A DNA stretch of 45,222 bases from an uncultured Lachnospiraceae bacterium (GTDB taxonomy: Bacteria > Bacillota > Clostridia > Lachnospirales > Lachnospiraceae), in the NCBI GenBank assembly GCA_910578115.1, contig CAJTPO010000037.1, positions 1 through 45,222 of the forward strand, written 5' to 3'. The notes under the pieces are model-generated. The model was given only the letters and a program-made list of their open reading frames with translations. It made no database searches and was not told the DNA's origin. Positions 31,877 to 41,850 of the stretch are shown one piece after another. Made by a program: the position numbers and the translations under genes. Position 1 is the first letter of the stretch. Each line of letters begins with the position of its first letter.

Positions 31877-32311
31877 CTACAATAGCAATACTTCAATTTC
31901 ATGCTCACTAAATACACCTGATTGCTTTAATAACTTCTTAAAACACGCCTTTATTGTCTCTTTTTCCACACAATGCTTTGCTTCATTCAGATATATAAGC
32001 CCTATCACAATTTCCAATTGCCTTGCCACATCTTTTTCTGATACATTTCTATAAAAATCTTCATCTACCCGTCTAAGCTGCACGCCATTAGCCATTGTAA
32101 ACAATTTCGGATGCTTATGTATGTACTCCTGCAACACATTCCACATTGTCTGCTTGTCCTTCGTTTGCAGCGCATCCTTTATCTTACGTGATTTTAATTT
32201 AGATTGCGCGGCAACATCACGTGTTTTATCAACTGCCTTAATAATGTTTTTACAGTATGTGATTACTTTTTCTTCATCTGTACACATTATATTTTGCGCA
32301 TATTGTTCCAT
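31877..32311 (-). CDS. Hypothetical protein, 144 residues, helicase neighbour
   Basis: The protein is helical and charged, with no membrane segment. It starts MEQYAQNIMCTDEEKVITYC and contains HPKLFTMANGVQLRRVDEDF. A good site, AGGATAGG, precedes its ATG. It begins 20 bp after the helicase stop, so the two are probably one operon. No known domain is recognised; a regulator, adaptor or antitoxin-like partner are all possible. Confidence 0.7.
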   Translation of the reverse strand: MEQYAQNIMCTDEEKVITYCKNIIKAVDKTRDVAAQSKLKSRKIKDALQTKDKQTMWNVLQEYIHKHPKLFTMANGVQLRRVDEDFYRNVSEKDVARQLEIVIGLIYLNEAKHCVEKETIKACFKKLLKQSGVFSEHEIEVLLL

Positions 32312-32331
32312 GTTCCTATCCTCATTATAGA

Positions 32332-35067
32332 TTAAACTACCCGCCTCTTAATAATTTTTAATCCTGTCCGTGCCGAAAAAATCTTTGCATCGTATGATGT
32401 TTCATCATTTATAAAACTATCCAAAATTTTTTTCTGCGACTCTGGTGTCCAATACACCTTCAAATTTTCCCTTGCTCGCGTAATTGCCGTATAGAAAATA
32501 TTATGTGTAATCATTTCATCTACTTCTTTCGTAATAACAATTTTGACTGAATTGTACTCTAACCCTTGCGCTTTATGAATGGATACCGCATAAGCAATTT
32601 GGAATGGTACATTAGTTTCTGCATCTTCATCATCGTTATCATCATCTCCGGCATTTTTCTTTTTTACTGCAAGTCTTACAACTGACTTACCCGGATTTAA
32701 TTTTGGCATAAGTTCAAGTTCTGTTCCTGAAACATGGATGCTATTTAACACCTTGTCAATCTCAATGGAAAAGAGCACCCTGTTCTCCTCTTCCTCAATA
32801 TTTACTATTTTTCCTCCAAGATTATTATATAGTATAGGATCATATTTTGAGGAATCACTAAATAAAATCGGATCACCTATTTTATATGTCCAAACTCCTA
32901 ACACAAATGCTTTGTTCGGATTATCACTTTGCAAAAATCTGTTAATATTATTGATTCCATATAAACCATCATAATTAAGGCACAGAACAATTTCACTTTC
33001 TGATGTCCGCTCAAATATTGACTCATCTAACTTTGTCGTATATCCACAATGTCCCATCCATTCAGTAATATTATCTTGATAATTGCGCACCCTACTCCAC
33101 AGTTCTTGTAATTGCTTGTTTTCTGTCCTATAGAGTTCTGTTAATTCATATTGTGCTTTTACAGGAACAAAATATCTTGCCAAATTAAACCAATTTCCGA
33201 ACTGAATTGATTCTATCTGATAAATATCCCCCACCAAAACTAGCAATTTAAAATTCTTTTTTCTAAGAACTTCTATCATATCGCGATTGCTAACCATACT
33301 ACATTCGTCTATAAATAATATATCCACGGTTTTGTCAGCCGGATATGAATAAATAAACTTCTTAATGGTTAAATATTCACCGCTATTGTCTTTAACCCTT
33401 CTTCGCAGGTTCTCTACTGCAGGATGGGTATTTGCTATATAGACCTTAGAACCGTCATTCCAAAACTGTGAAATATGTTTTATCAAAGTTGATTTGCCCG
33501 TTCCTGCTGCCCCATAAATCATTGCAAGGCTTGAGTTCTCAAACATTCTAAGCAGGATAGCCCTCTTTTCGTCACTATCTATCACATTCGGATTCTCTAT
33601 AAGCCAATCTTCCACAGAGGCATTATAATCAACCACTCCTTCTTCTGTTAAAGAAATCAGGTTTTGAATTATTTCTTTTGTATCATCCTCATAGCCTTTC
33701 ACAAAAAGATTTTTACCCATAATTTCCAGTCTTCTATTTTGATGCTTTCTGTATAGACTATCATTATAAATCTTTACCAATTCATCAATATTCTCAAATT
33801 TTGCCAGTTCATCTGTTTTTGTATATAACTTCGCATATGTATCTGCATTAATATTGATACGGCGAGCTAGTAATTCGTGTTCTCTTCCTTCTGATTTTAT
33901 GCATGAAAGCAAATCATATATTGATGGGTTATGGTTGCAAAGGCTTGAATTGAATGGCATTTCCTCAAATGGGAGAACTTTAATATCTAAATAAAGTCCC
34001 TTCATTCTATAATTTTCTTCCTTCGACAACTGCGCTTTTATTATTTTGTTATTAAGATCGTATAACAAATAGCGGACACTATTACTGCCTAACCTATTTG
34101 TTCTTATCCAATCTCTAGTTCTATCAAAAATATCACATAAAACAATTTTTTGTGCCTTTTCCGTAATTCTTTCTTTAAATGCCTGATACCTTCTATCTGA
34201 AAATTCCAGAATTTCAACTAAATTAAGCCCTGTTCTTGATATATAATTCATTAATCCAATATATTCCGAAAGATCGCTACGCACCTCAATATTATATCCA
34301 AATATTTTTGCAAAATTTTTCAACTCACATGGTCTTATAGATACGCTCCATGCAGTTACAATCTTAATCGGCATAAATTTTCCAGATATTTCGATGATAT
34401 CATCATCCAAATCTACCTTTATCGCATAATTAGCAGGAATCTTAAAGGCTGAGAATACCACCAGCTTATTAAATTTACTTGACTCATCATTTGTTGGAAT
34501 TAAGGTATTTTCGTAATAAACATGATGATTCACAAAAAATGGTTTTGATTTTTGCACATAAAATCGTTCACTATATGTCTCATGAGCTCTCTGATAATGA
34601 ACTTTATCCAATTTCTCCACAATTTTTTCATAATACTGTTGCAGTGTATCATCCAAATCAATCGGAAACTTGTCTATATTGGAAAGAATCTGTATCTGAT
34701 ATCTTCTATAAACAAAATCTTTAATCTGTAGTAAGTATTCATAATATTTTAAAAGCAACCGTTCTGCCCCATCATTATCCGGCGTATAATGAGAACGCGA
34801 TTCCTGCAACAGTTGATGGAACTTCCTAAGAAAATAAAATTCATTGCTTGTCTTTAAAAATTCAACAGCCTTCGGTATTGTATCATAATCTACAAAAGCA
34901 TTTTCGTGTTGCTCCGCATACACCCTGACTGCAATATGTTCCACAAGGTTACGAAAATAACTCAGCATATTCTGTGCAACCTTATCTCTTGTCTTATACT
35001 CTAAATCGTCTATATTCTCACATATTGCCTTATCATCTGTTTTTATGTATTCATCTATTGTTTTCAT
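32332..35067 (-). CDS. RecD-like superfamily 1 helicase with long unassigned N-terminus
   Basis: The 911-residue protein has its motor in the C-terminal half: Walker A GAAGTGKS (519-526), Walker B FIDECS (585-590), motif III LVGDIYQIES (611-620), SIHKAQGLE (829-837) and YTAITRARE (859-867), the RecD/TraA type pattern. Residues 1-500 match no domain I know. An acidic insert (about 807-817) precedes the last motifs. It could unwind DNA in repair or restriction. A promoter with a TGCCA/TGGCA palindrome lies upstream, so it may lead its own operon with the 144-residue, membrane and YkgJ genes. Confidence 0.85.
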   Translation of the reverse strand: MKTIDEYIKTDDKAICENIDDLEYKTRDKVAQNMLSYFRNLVEHIAVRVYAEQHENAFVDYDTIPKAVEFLKTSNEFYFLRKFHQLLQESRSHYTPDNDGAERLLLKYYEYLLQIKDFVYRRYQIQILSNIDKFPIDLDDTLQQYYEKIVEKLDKVHYQRAHETYSERFYVQKSKPFFVNHHVYYENTLIPTNDESSKFNKLVVFSAFKIPANYAIKVDLDDDIIEISGKFMPIKIVTAWSVSIRPCELKNFAKIFGYNIEVRSDLSEYIGLMNYISRTGLNLVEILEFSDRRYQAFKERITEKAQKIVLCDIFDRTRDWIRTNRLGSNSVRYLLYDLNNKIIKAQLSKEENYRMKGLYLDIKVLPFEEMPFNSSLCNHNPSIYDLLSCIKSEGREHELLARRININADTYAKLYTKTDELAKFENIDELVKIYNDSLYRKHQNRRLEIMGKNLFVKGYEDDTKEIIQNLISLTEEGVVDYNASVEDWLIENPNVIDSDEKRAILLRMFENSSLAMIYGAAGTGKSTLIKHISQFWNDGSKVYIANTHPAVENLRRRVKDNSGEYLTIKKFIYSYPADKTVDILFIDECSMVSNRDMIEVLRKKNFKLLVLVGDIYQIESIQFGNWFNLARYFVPVKAQYELTELYRTENKQLQELWSRVRNYQDNITEWMGHCGYTTKLDESIFERTSESEIVLCLNYDGLYGINNINRFLQSDNPNKAFVLGVWTYKIGDPILFSDSSKYDPILYNNLGGKIVNIEEEENRVLFSIEIDKVLNSIHVSGTELELMPKLNPGKSVVRLAVKKKNAGDDDNDDEDAETNVPFQIAYAVSIHKAQGLEYNSVKIVITKEVDEMITHNIFYTAITRARENLKVYWTPESQKKILDSFINDETSYDAKIFSARTGLKIIKRRVV

Positions 35068-35121
35068 ATCGTCATCTGCTTTCTACTCCAATATTTTTAA
35101 TTGCACTTCCTTTATCTTTTT

Positions 35122-35150
35122 CTTATGCCACTTTCTATGGCAATAGTCAA
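35122..35150 (-). promoter_or_regulatory. Candidate helicase operon promoter with internal palindrome
   Basis: On the minus strand TTGACT (35150-35145) and CATAAG (35127-35122) are separated by 17 bp. The spacer contains TGCCA (35142-35138 on the minus strand) and TGGCA (35130-35126), an inverted repeat that could bind a repressor. The gap between KAP and helicase genes is 150 bp, enough for a separate promoter. Confidence 0.45.
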
Positions 35151-35217
35151 ATACCTCGCAACAAGTTACAGGTTATTTACTGAAATCATGAAAACATCGC
35201 ATTGACGTATAAATATT

Positions 35218-38200
35218 CTACGATAAATATGACCTATATTCCTTCAACTCGCTTTCATCTAATTTGCCTTTCATCTTCCTGCCAAATCCTTTGTCCTTAA
35301 TAATAACAGCACACTTTCTTTTATTTTCTTCACTAGACGATTTTTGAAAAATTTCAGTAAGTATCATACATAAATTTTCTCGTTGTTTAGCAATTACTAT
35401 ATGCGTCAAATTACTAATTTGCACAAGAATTTGAGTACATATATCTTTTTCAAAATAATTTTCTAACAAATATCTCATAATATTTACAAGTGATTCAATA
35501 TTGTTTTCTGTTACATCACTTTCACAAAATTCCAATAAGGAAATTAAATCATTTTTGCTTATACTTTCCTTATTTTCATTAATACGATAAAGCAACGCTT
35601 GAACAGAATATTTCTCTGACTTTGACAAGATTTTTACAAGCTTTTCTTTGTGTATATCGTCTTTTCCCCATTCATCAGAAATAATCTTTATAATAACACT
35701 CACTTCACAATTATCAATAAACTTTGTCAGTTTAGTGCTTGCATTATCTTCATCATATTCAATGTTCATCAACTTATGAACCAATTGCGCAACTTTTCCT
35801 ATTTTTGAAAACTGTGCATTTAATATATTAATCACATCATCTGGATTAGTTGATAAGTCTATGTAATCAACCAAAAAATCAACCAATTGAGTTAAATTAT
35901 CATTTTCCTTATTAAACAACTCTATTCGCCCAGTTATGATATCATAAATAACAGCATATGTTCCTTTTGTAACATACCCTAATACAGTGCCTATATTTTT
36001 ACACCAAAACTCTTTACTATTTAACTTATTTACTACTCTATAAGCATTAAGTGCGTTATCCGTATCAGTAGCAATAACTTTCAAAAGTACAGTACTATAC
36101 TTATCAAGAACACTTTGCGAAATCTTATCTTTATATGCGCTTACTACTTGAATAGCAAACAGTAAATAATTATCTTGGTTATAATAGTTTGCCGCTCCAG
36201 ATATAATATCTTTTTCAATAACATTTATTGCTTCTTTATCATAATGATCATCCTTTGATAAATCTACTATTAAATCACTTATTATTTTATACTCCCTGCC
36301 AGACGAGTATCGGCACAAATTATCTAAGTTATTCCAGAATGTATCCGTCTGCTCTTTCGTATATCGTTTTAAAAGTCTTCTAACGTCAGATGCATATCCC
36401 TCTTCTTCAAAAGCGTACTCATTTAATCTACCAATTGTTTGCGGCAGCATATCTAAAGTATTATTATTTGAAAATGTTTCAATCATATCTGAAAATTCTA
36501 TCTCTCCTACAGTATCCGAAAAAAATACATCCATATTCTTTCCTTCCTCAGCATTAACTGTATATGATAATTTTGATAGAATTCTGTACCCATAAATTCC
36601 TTTAAGATTTTTTACCCCCACTGAAGCTATCTTGATTGCAATATCTTTTGCATTCTGAATTTCCTTATATTCCATTTCACTAATTGATGCATCCAACATC
36701 TTATGCAGTATTGGATACTCATAACATGGTTCAAGTACATCTGCAATTTCCATAATAGAGTTATTCTCTAAAAAAGCACTGAGAACATTTCCAAACTGCT
36801 TAATCATTGTATCATCAAAATCATCATTATCTGTGATATGCTTTGCAATTTTTTTCACGTACTCTTTCCCATATACGTTAGCAAAATAATTGATTTCCTC
36901 ACCTGCCGCATAATCTATGACATCTTGCACTCCCGTCTCATCTGATATCATCCATTCTTTGGTAAAAATTTCAAATTTGTTTAATACCTCTTCTGACAGT
37001 TCATATTTAATTCGAGAAATTTTATTGATTAAGATAACCCTATTTTTATAATTTCCATCCTGCTGATTCCTGTTTAATGCGCATTCAACCAAACCGTTAT
37101 ATCCATCATCATTTACCTTGTGACATACCGCTACCAAATTTTTTTCATTTATTAAATCATATCTAAAATCACATAACGAACTTGAAAGCTCTGGAATTCT
37201 TTCCGCAATGGAAAATGCCAGTTTCTCCCTATCATCTTCAGATATAGCATCATAACAGTCAATTGCAGATAATACAATATTCCCCATCATCGGTGACTCA
37301 TTATATCTTAATTGTTCAATAAATAAAGAAATCAAAATTGGTGTTTCACCTATCAACTGCTTTACGGAAACAAAATTACAGCTTTCAATTGCAGCCATAA
37401 AGTCTTGCTGTTTCTGATCTCCGACTAGTACCCCTTCTTTTGTCTGTGACATATACAAACACGGGGTAATATTGTTATGCCCTAAATTCTCAGTAAATAT
37501 CAAATAATTAACCAACGGCTCATACTTTCTCTTAAGCACATTCTTATCATCAAAATAATTTTTTAATAATTTCGGTGATTCTTTCTCTCCATTACTTCGG
37601 TGAACTTCAAGTATCTCATTAATAACATTTGCATCTTTATAAAGCAAATCATAAAATTCATTATAATCTGACTGCAAAACTGATATTTTGGCAATCGTCT
37701 GTAACCCTATTTTTTCAGTCGCAAATCCCTCCGCTACTTTTCCCGCCTGTTCCCGATCTCTAGCAATCATTACATTTTCAACAAATGCGTTAATTATTTT
37801 TTTCACTTGTCTTGGGGTTGAAACCCCACTATGTATTAGTATTTTCCCAGCTATTTCTTCAAAGAGTTCATAATTATCATTACAATACTCTCTAATGAAA
37901 TCACTGCAATCATTTTTGCAAATTTCAAACGCATAATTTCTCATATCATATTTAATCAACTGCGGCAAATACATTTTGTATTGAAAAATTTTATCTAAAA
38001 CCATCTCCCCGTCATATTCATTGCCAAATGTACTAATTCCATTTATTCTTTTTGACCTTAAAGCGTTTTTGAGTATTTCATCATCAAAAGGTACAATAAA
38101 TATAAATCTATCATATTCCATAAATAATTTTAATGCATCTAATGCCTCTACGATTTTTTCTGCACTAAGCCTATCCAAATCATCTATTACAACAATTATC

Positions 38201-38928
38201 TTTTTTTCCGAATTTATTTTATAATATTCCTGTAGTAAGTTTTTTAAATACATTTCATAGTCCGCTTGTGTCTGTAGTGGAAAACTTATTTCATAATTTT
38301 TATAAGCAGGTTCATTAAGCTTATCCATAAATAACTTTCCAAGCCAAACAACTAACGGTATAATCAAGATGCTTCCCATATTTTTACAATATCTCAAAAA
38401 TGTTGATACCCAAAACTGTGTTCCTTGAAAGGCAACTCCATAAAAACCATTACTTAAATAGCAATAGATTATAAACGCAATTATTGAAAGTACAATTGCT
38501 ATAACAACAAATTTCAAAAACTTATGAAGTCCTGCATTTTTTCTTGAAGTGCTATTTTCATCTTTCAGCATCTCCTTTACTGTATCACTGTAATCTTTAT
38601 GGAAAAAATTAAAGCTTAATACATTTCGTTCACTGATACCTTCCCATAATTCTTTTAAAAATGCTTTTCCTATTTCATCTTTCTCATATTTCCATGCATT
38701 AATATCACATATAAGAAATTCTTTATTTCTATCCTTTTTTCTCAAAGGTTCAAGTGCCATATTAACTATAGAAGATTTCCCCAATCCCCATTTCCCGATA
38801 ACAGCTATATTAAAAGGAACTTCATTATGTTCTATAAGCTTTCGCAAATTGTTTGCAAAATCCTGATATCTAAATAAATCATCATCAATATTATTAAGTG
38901 ATTTGTCTTTCAAAAAATATTTTTTCAT
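35218..38928 (-). CDS. KAP-family P-loop NTPase with two membrane segments
   Basis: This 1236-residue protein begins with a KAP NTPase core: Walker A GKWGLGKS (45-52) and Walker B IIVVIDDLDRLS (244-255). As in other KAP proteins, transmembrane helices are inserted between the two motifs (about 138-157 and 184-200). The remaining ~900 residues are helical and without recognised motifs, possibly a repeat scaffold. KAP NTPases include the phage-exclusion protein PifA. Its position just after hsdS suggests a defence role here, by inference. An AAGGGA ribosome site is 10 bases upstream. Confidence 0.85.
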   Translation of the reverse strand: MKKYFLKDKSLNNIDDDLFRYQDFANNLRKLIEHNEVPFNIAVIGKWGLGKSSIVNMALEPLRKKDRNKEFLICDINAWKYEKDEIGKAFLKELWEGISERNVLSFNFFHKDYSDTVKEMLKDENSTSRKNAGLHKFLKFVVIAIVLSIIAFIIYCYLSNGFYGVAFQGTQFWVSTFLRYCKNMGSILIIPLVVWLGKLFMDKLNEPAYKNYEISFPLQTQADYEMYLKNLLQEYYKINSEKKIIVVIDDLDRLSAEKIVEALDALKLFMEYDRFIFIVPFDDEILKNALRSKRINGISTFGNEYDGEMVLDKIFQYKMYLPQLIKYDMRNYAFEICKNDCSDFIREYCNDNYELFEEIAGKILIHSGVSTPRQVKKIINAFVENVMIARDREQAGKVAEGFATEKIGLQTIAKISVLQSDYNEFYDLLYKDANVINEILEVHRSNGEKESPKLLKNYFDDKNVLKRKYEPLVNYLIFTENLGHNNITPCLYMSQTKEGVLVGDQKQQDFMAAIESCNFVSVKQLIGETPILISLFIEQLRYNESPMMGNIVLSAIDCYDAISEDDREKLAFSIAERIPELSSSLCDFRYDLINEKNLVAVCHKVNDDGYNGLVECALNRNQQDGNYKNRVILINKISRIKYELSEEVLNKFEIFTKEWMISDETGVQDVIDYAAGEEINYFANVYGKEYVKKIAKHITDNDDFDDTMIKQFGNVLSAFLENNSIMEIADVLEPCYEYPILHKMLDASISEMEYKEIQNAKDIAIKIASVGVKNLKGIYGYRILSKLSYTVNAEEGKNMDVFFSDTVGEIEFSDMIETFSNNNTLDMLPQTIGRLNEYAFEEEGYASDVRRLLKRYTKEQTDTFWNNLDNLCRYSSGREYKIISDLIVDLSKDDHYDKEAINVIEKDIISGAANYYNQDNYLLFAIQVVSAYKDKISQSVLDKYSTVLLKVIATDTDNALNAYRVVNKLNSKEFWCKNIGTVLGYVTKGTYAVIYDIITGRIELFNKENDNLTQLVDFLVDYIDLSTNPDDVINILNAQFSKIGKVAQLVHKLMNIEYDEDNASTKLTKFIDNCEVSVIIKIISDEWGKDDIHKEKLVKILSKSEKYSVQALLYRINENKESISKNDLISLLEFCESDVTENNIESLVNIMRYLLENYFEKDICTQILVQISNLTHIVIAKQRENLCMILTEIFQKSSSEENKRKCAVIIKDKGFGRKMKGKLDESELKEYRSYLS

Positions 38929-39003
38929 TATGTATAAATCCCTTCGTACTGTTCTAAAACTAATAATTCATTCAAACATCTAAACTGTTTAAATTAAATT
39001 CAG

Positions 39004-40437
39004 TCACATTGCAGCAAATGCTAATATTTTATTCAATTTTGATACAATTCTTTGTTGTTCTTCTAACGGTGGCAAGGGTATCAGCATATTTTTACATCTG
39101 CCAGCACTAAATCCATCTTTATCGCCTACTGTATTTCCTTTTATATACTTCTGAATATATGGACTGCAAATGCAGGTATGAACATAAAATCTCAATCTTG
39201 GATCAATCATTCTAACAATTAGGATATGTTGGTTAATACTCCCCTTTGTAAAATCATCTGGAACCAAAGCACATCTACCAATAGAGCCACCCGTAATGTT
39301 AAGAAGAATATCCATTGGCATAACAGTACTGTTTTCTCTTGTTTTAAGCAATTCCTCTGTTATATAAACCAACCCTTCTTCATGAATTCCATCATTATAG
39401 ATATTTTGTTCTCTAAAAAAGCTATATCCTTTCTCCACATAGACATTTGATTTATTTCCACCTGCTGGAGTATTACCAGATGATATTTTCACAGAAATGT
39501 CTCCCAAACGTACCCATTTCCAATTTGGTGGAATGTCAAATGGTATCTCAGTCTCCGCTATTTCAGGTAAGACTTTTTCTTTCTTGGCTTTACCTTCTTG
39601 CATTAACACAGTCTTTTCTGCTTGCAACTTTGTATATAACTCCTCTGCTGTTCCATCTTCTAGGCGCTGTTCCGATAACTTGCCCTGAATAGCTGCGTCA
39701 AATAATTTATTTCTTAATGTCTCTACATTAAATAAATATTGAGATTGATATTCATCAATAGTATCTAATACACTAAATATTTCCTCAATTTTATCTACAA
39801 TGCGATTTTGTTCATTTTGAGGTGGTAATGGAATCAAAGCATTTTTTAATATTTTCTGTGTAATTTGATTAATTTGCTTTGTATCATCACTATTAAAATA
39901 TCTTCTAAATAATTGAGTATTTAGATAATGATAAACATACCTATAGCACGGTGTTCTGAATATTGCCATAAATGCTCCAAAAGCCACCTTTCTTGATGTT
40001 TCTTTGAATATAGCACATTTTCCAACAAGCGCTTTGCTTCCGTTCCTAACGCAAATGACGATATCATTTCTATTTAAATATTGATTTTTGCGAATTGGAC
40101 AATTTACTTTAACTAAATCTGTATAGTCTATTTCGCCATTTATGATATTACTGGAACGAATTACAATTATTCCATCTTTAACAATATCCTGTGGGTGATA
40201 TGTTAATCCTATATTTGTATATCCAATATCCGACAATCTACACCAACTCCAATTAGTCGGAATTTCAAATGGAATTTCATCTTTCTTCCAAGTCTCCGCA
40301 TGAATCTGACCATGTAAATCTTCATTAATTCTTGAAATCAAAATATCTGCTGATTCCTCTGTAAAATCTTGTTTTACAAGTTTTCCGTTTACTGCTAAGG
40401 ATAATACTTTATCTCTAATCACATTCGTATCTATCAA
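39004..40437 (-). CDS. hsdS: Type I restriction-modification specificity subunit
   Basis: This 477-residue subunit sets the DNA target of the type I enzyme. It has two target-recognition domains in tandem, each opening with a similar phrase (IPFEIPTNWSWCRLSDI and IPFDIPPNWKWVRLGDI) and each closed by a conserved coiled-coil spacer (ENRIVDKIEEIFSVLD and EEQQRIVSKLNKIL). It overlaps hsdM by 4 bp. No second specificity gene or inverted repeats for domain shuffling are visible within the window. Confidence 0.95.
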   Translation of the reverse strand: MIDTNVIRDKVLSLAVNGKLVKQDFTEESADILISRINEDLHGQIHAETWKKDEIPFEIPTNWSWCRLSDIGYTNIGLTYHPQDIVKDGIIVIRSSNIINGEIDYTDLVKVNCPIRKNQYLNRNDIVICVRNGSKALVGKCAIFKETSRKVAFGAFMAIFRTPCYRYVYHYLNTQLFRRYFNSDDTKQINQITQKILKNALIPLPPQNEQNRIVDKIEEIFSVLDTIDEYQSQYLFNVETLRNKLFDAAIQGKLSEQRLEDGTAEELYTKLQAEKTVLMQEGKAKKEKVLPEIAETEIPFDIPPNWKWVRLGDISVKISSGNTPAGGNKSNVYVEKGYSFFREQNIYNDGIHEEGLVYITEELLKTRENSTVMPMDILLNITGGSIGRCALVPDDFTKGSINQHILIVRMIDPRLRFYVHTCICSPYIQKYIKGNTVGDKDGFSAGRCKNMLIPLPPLEEQQRIVSKLNKILAFAAM

Positions 40438-41849
40438 AAAGCTACCCCTCCTAATATCTGCTTAAGCAAAGCAACCGACTCGGCAATTCCATCCGCTTCT
40501 ATCTGCATATCAGTAAGCACTTCTGGAATCGTTCTCTCATCCTTCTCTTCCAAATCAATCCACTTAAAATCAAGATTATCTGCACCTTTAACTTCTTCCT
40601 CGGAAAAACACCGCCACCGTCCATTCGGATTATCAATACTATAAGTAGCAACCCTGTCATGTTCATGACCAACACAATAGCAATCCACAAATTCCTGAAG
40701 ATGCGCTCTCGTCATCGGTTTTGTCGCTAACGTATGTTTAATACCCGTTCTATAATCATAAACCCAAATTCCCTTAGTTGGCTTCCCTTTCTCAAAGAAA
40801 AGCACATTTGTTTTTACGCCATTCGCATAAAATATACCAGTAGGAAGTCTGAGAATGGTATGAAGATTGAAGTCTTTCAAAAGTTTTTCCCTTACTTTCT
40901 CCGTGGCTCCCATGTCCGTAAGAACGCTGTCTGGAAGCACCACTCCAACACGCCCATCTTTCTTTACAACAGACATTATATGTTGCAAAAAATTAACCTG
41001 ATTGTCAGATGTTTTCACAAAATCAGGTCTATTAACCGCAACCTCCACACTTCCCTGCGGTCTGGTTCCAAAGGGTGGATTTGCCAGTATTACATCAAAC
41101 ATTCTGTCAGATGTGTCAATCAAAGAATCCTGATATGCAATAGGACTCTTATTGACACCAATATCATGCAGATACAAATTCATAGAAGCAAGCGTTACAA
41201 CTAAAGATGTATTATCCGCTCCAAAGAGCGCATTATTCTTCAAAAACTGCTGCTTTTCTATATCCTTGCTTTGACTCTTCATGTGTTCGTAAGCCGCAAG
41301 CAGAAAACCACCGGTACCACAGGCGGGATCTGCAACTGTTTCTGTAATTTTAGGATTGACCACCTCAACAATAGCCTGAATCAATGCTCTCGGCGTAAAA
41401 TACTGACCTGCTCCGCTTTTCTTGTCCTGTCCGTTTTTTTCAAGAATTGATTCATAGACGGCGCCTTTAAAATCCCCCTCCATCATATACCAGTTTTCTT
41501 CACTTACCATTTCTATGACTTTAGCAAGCATAACCGGACGGTCAATCTTATTCGTTGCCCTTGTAAAAATAGTTCCAATTAATCCTTCATCCCTTGAAAG
41601 CTCCCTCAATATTTCTTCATATTTTTCAACAAGATCCGTTCCATTGAGACCAGCTAAATCCTTCCACTTATATCCCTCGGGAACAGTGCTGTTAAGCCCG
41701 AGTTCTTCTTTCTCCTCATCCATTTTTAGAAAAAGAATATATGTAAGCTGTGTGATATAGTCTGTAAATCCGACACCTGCCGCTGCCAAAACATTCGCTA
41801 TATCCCATACCTTTTTCAATAATGCCGCTTCGCTTTTTTGATTTGCCAT
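40434..41849 (-). CDS. hsdM: Type I restriction-modification methyltransferase subunit
   Basis: This 471-residue adenine-N6 methyltransferase has the N-terminal HsdM helical domain (about 5-130), AdoMet motif I DPACGTGG (174-181) preceded by GQYFTPRALI, and catalytic NPPF (257-260). It overlaps hsdS by 4 bp and follows hsdR by 1 bp, a tight hsdRMS operon. AGGTGG precedes the ATG. Confidence 0.96.
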   Translation of the reverse strand: MANQKSEAALLKKVWDIANVLAAAGVGFTDYITQLTYILFLKMDEEKEELGLNSTVPEGYKWKDLAGLNGTDLVEKYEEILRELSRDEGLIGTIFTRATNKIDRPVMLAKVIEMVSEENWYMMEGDFKGAVYESILEKNGQDKKSGAGQYFTPRALIQAIVEVVNPKITETVADPACGTGGFLLAAYEHMKSQSKDIEKQQFLKNNALFGADNTSLVVTLASMNLYLHDIGVNKSPIAYQDSLIDTSDRMFDVILANPPFGTRPQGSVEVAVNRPDFVKTSDNQVNFLQHIMSVVKKDGRVGVVLPDSVLTDMGATEKVREKLLKDFNLHTILRLPTGIFYANGVKTNVLFFEKGKPTKGIWVYDYRTGIKHTLATKPMTRAHLQEFVDCYCVGHEHDRVATYSIDNPNGRWRCFSEEEVKGADNLDFKWIDLEEKDERTIPEVLTDMQIEADGIAESVALLKQILGGVAF

Positions 41850-41850
41850 T

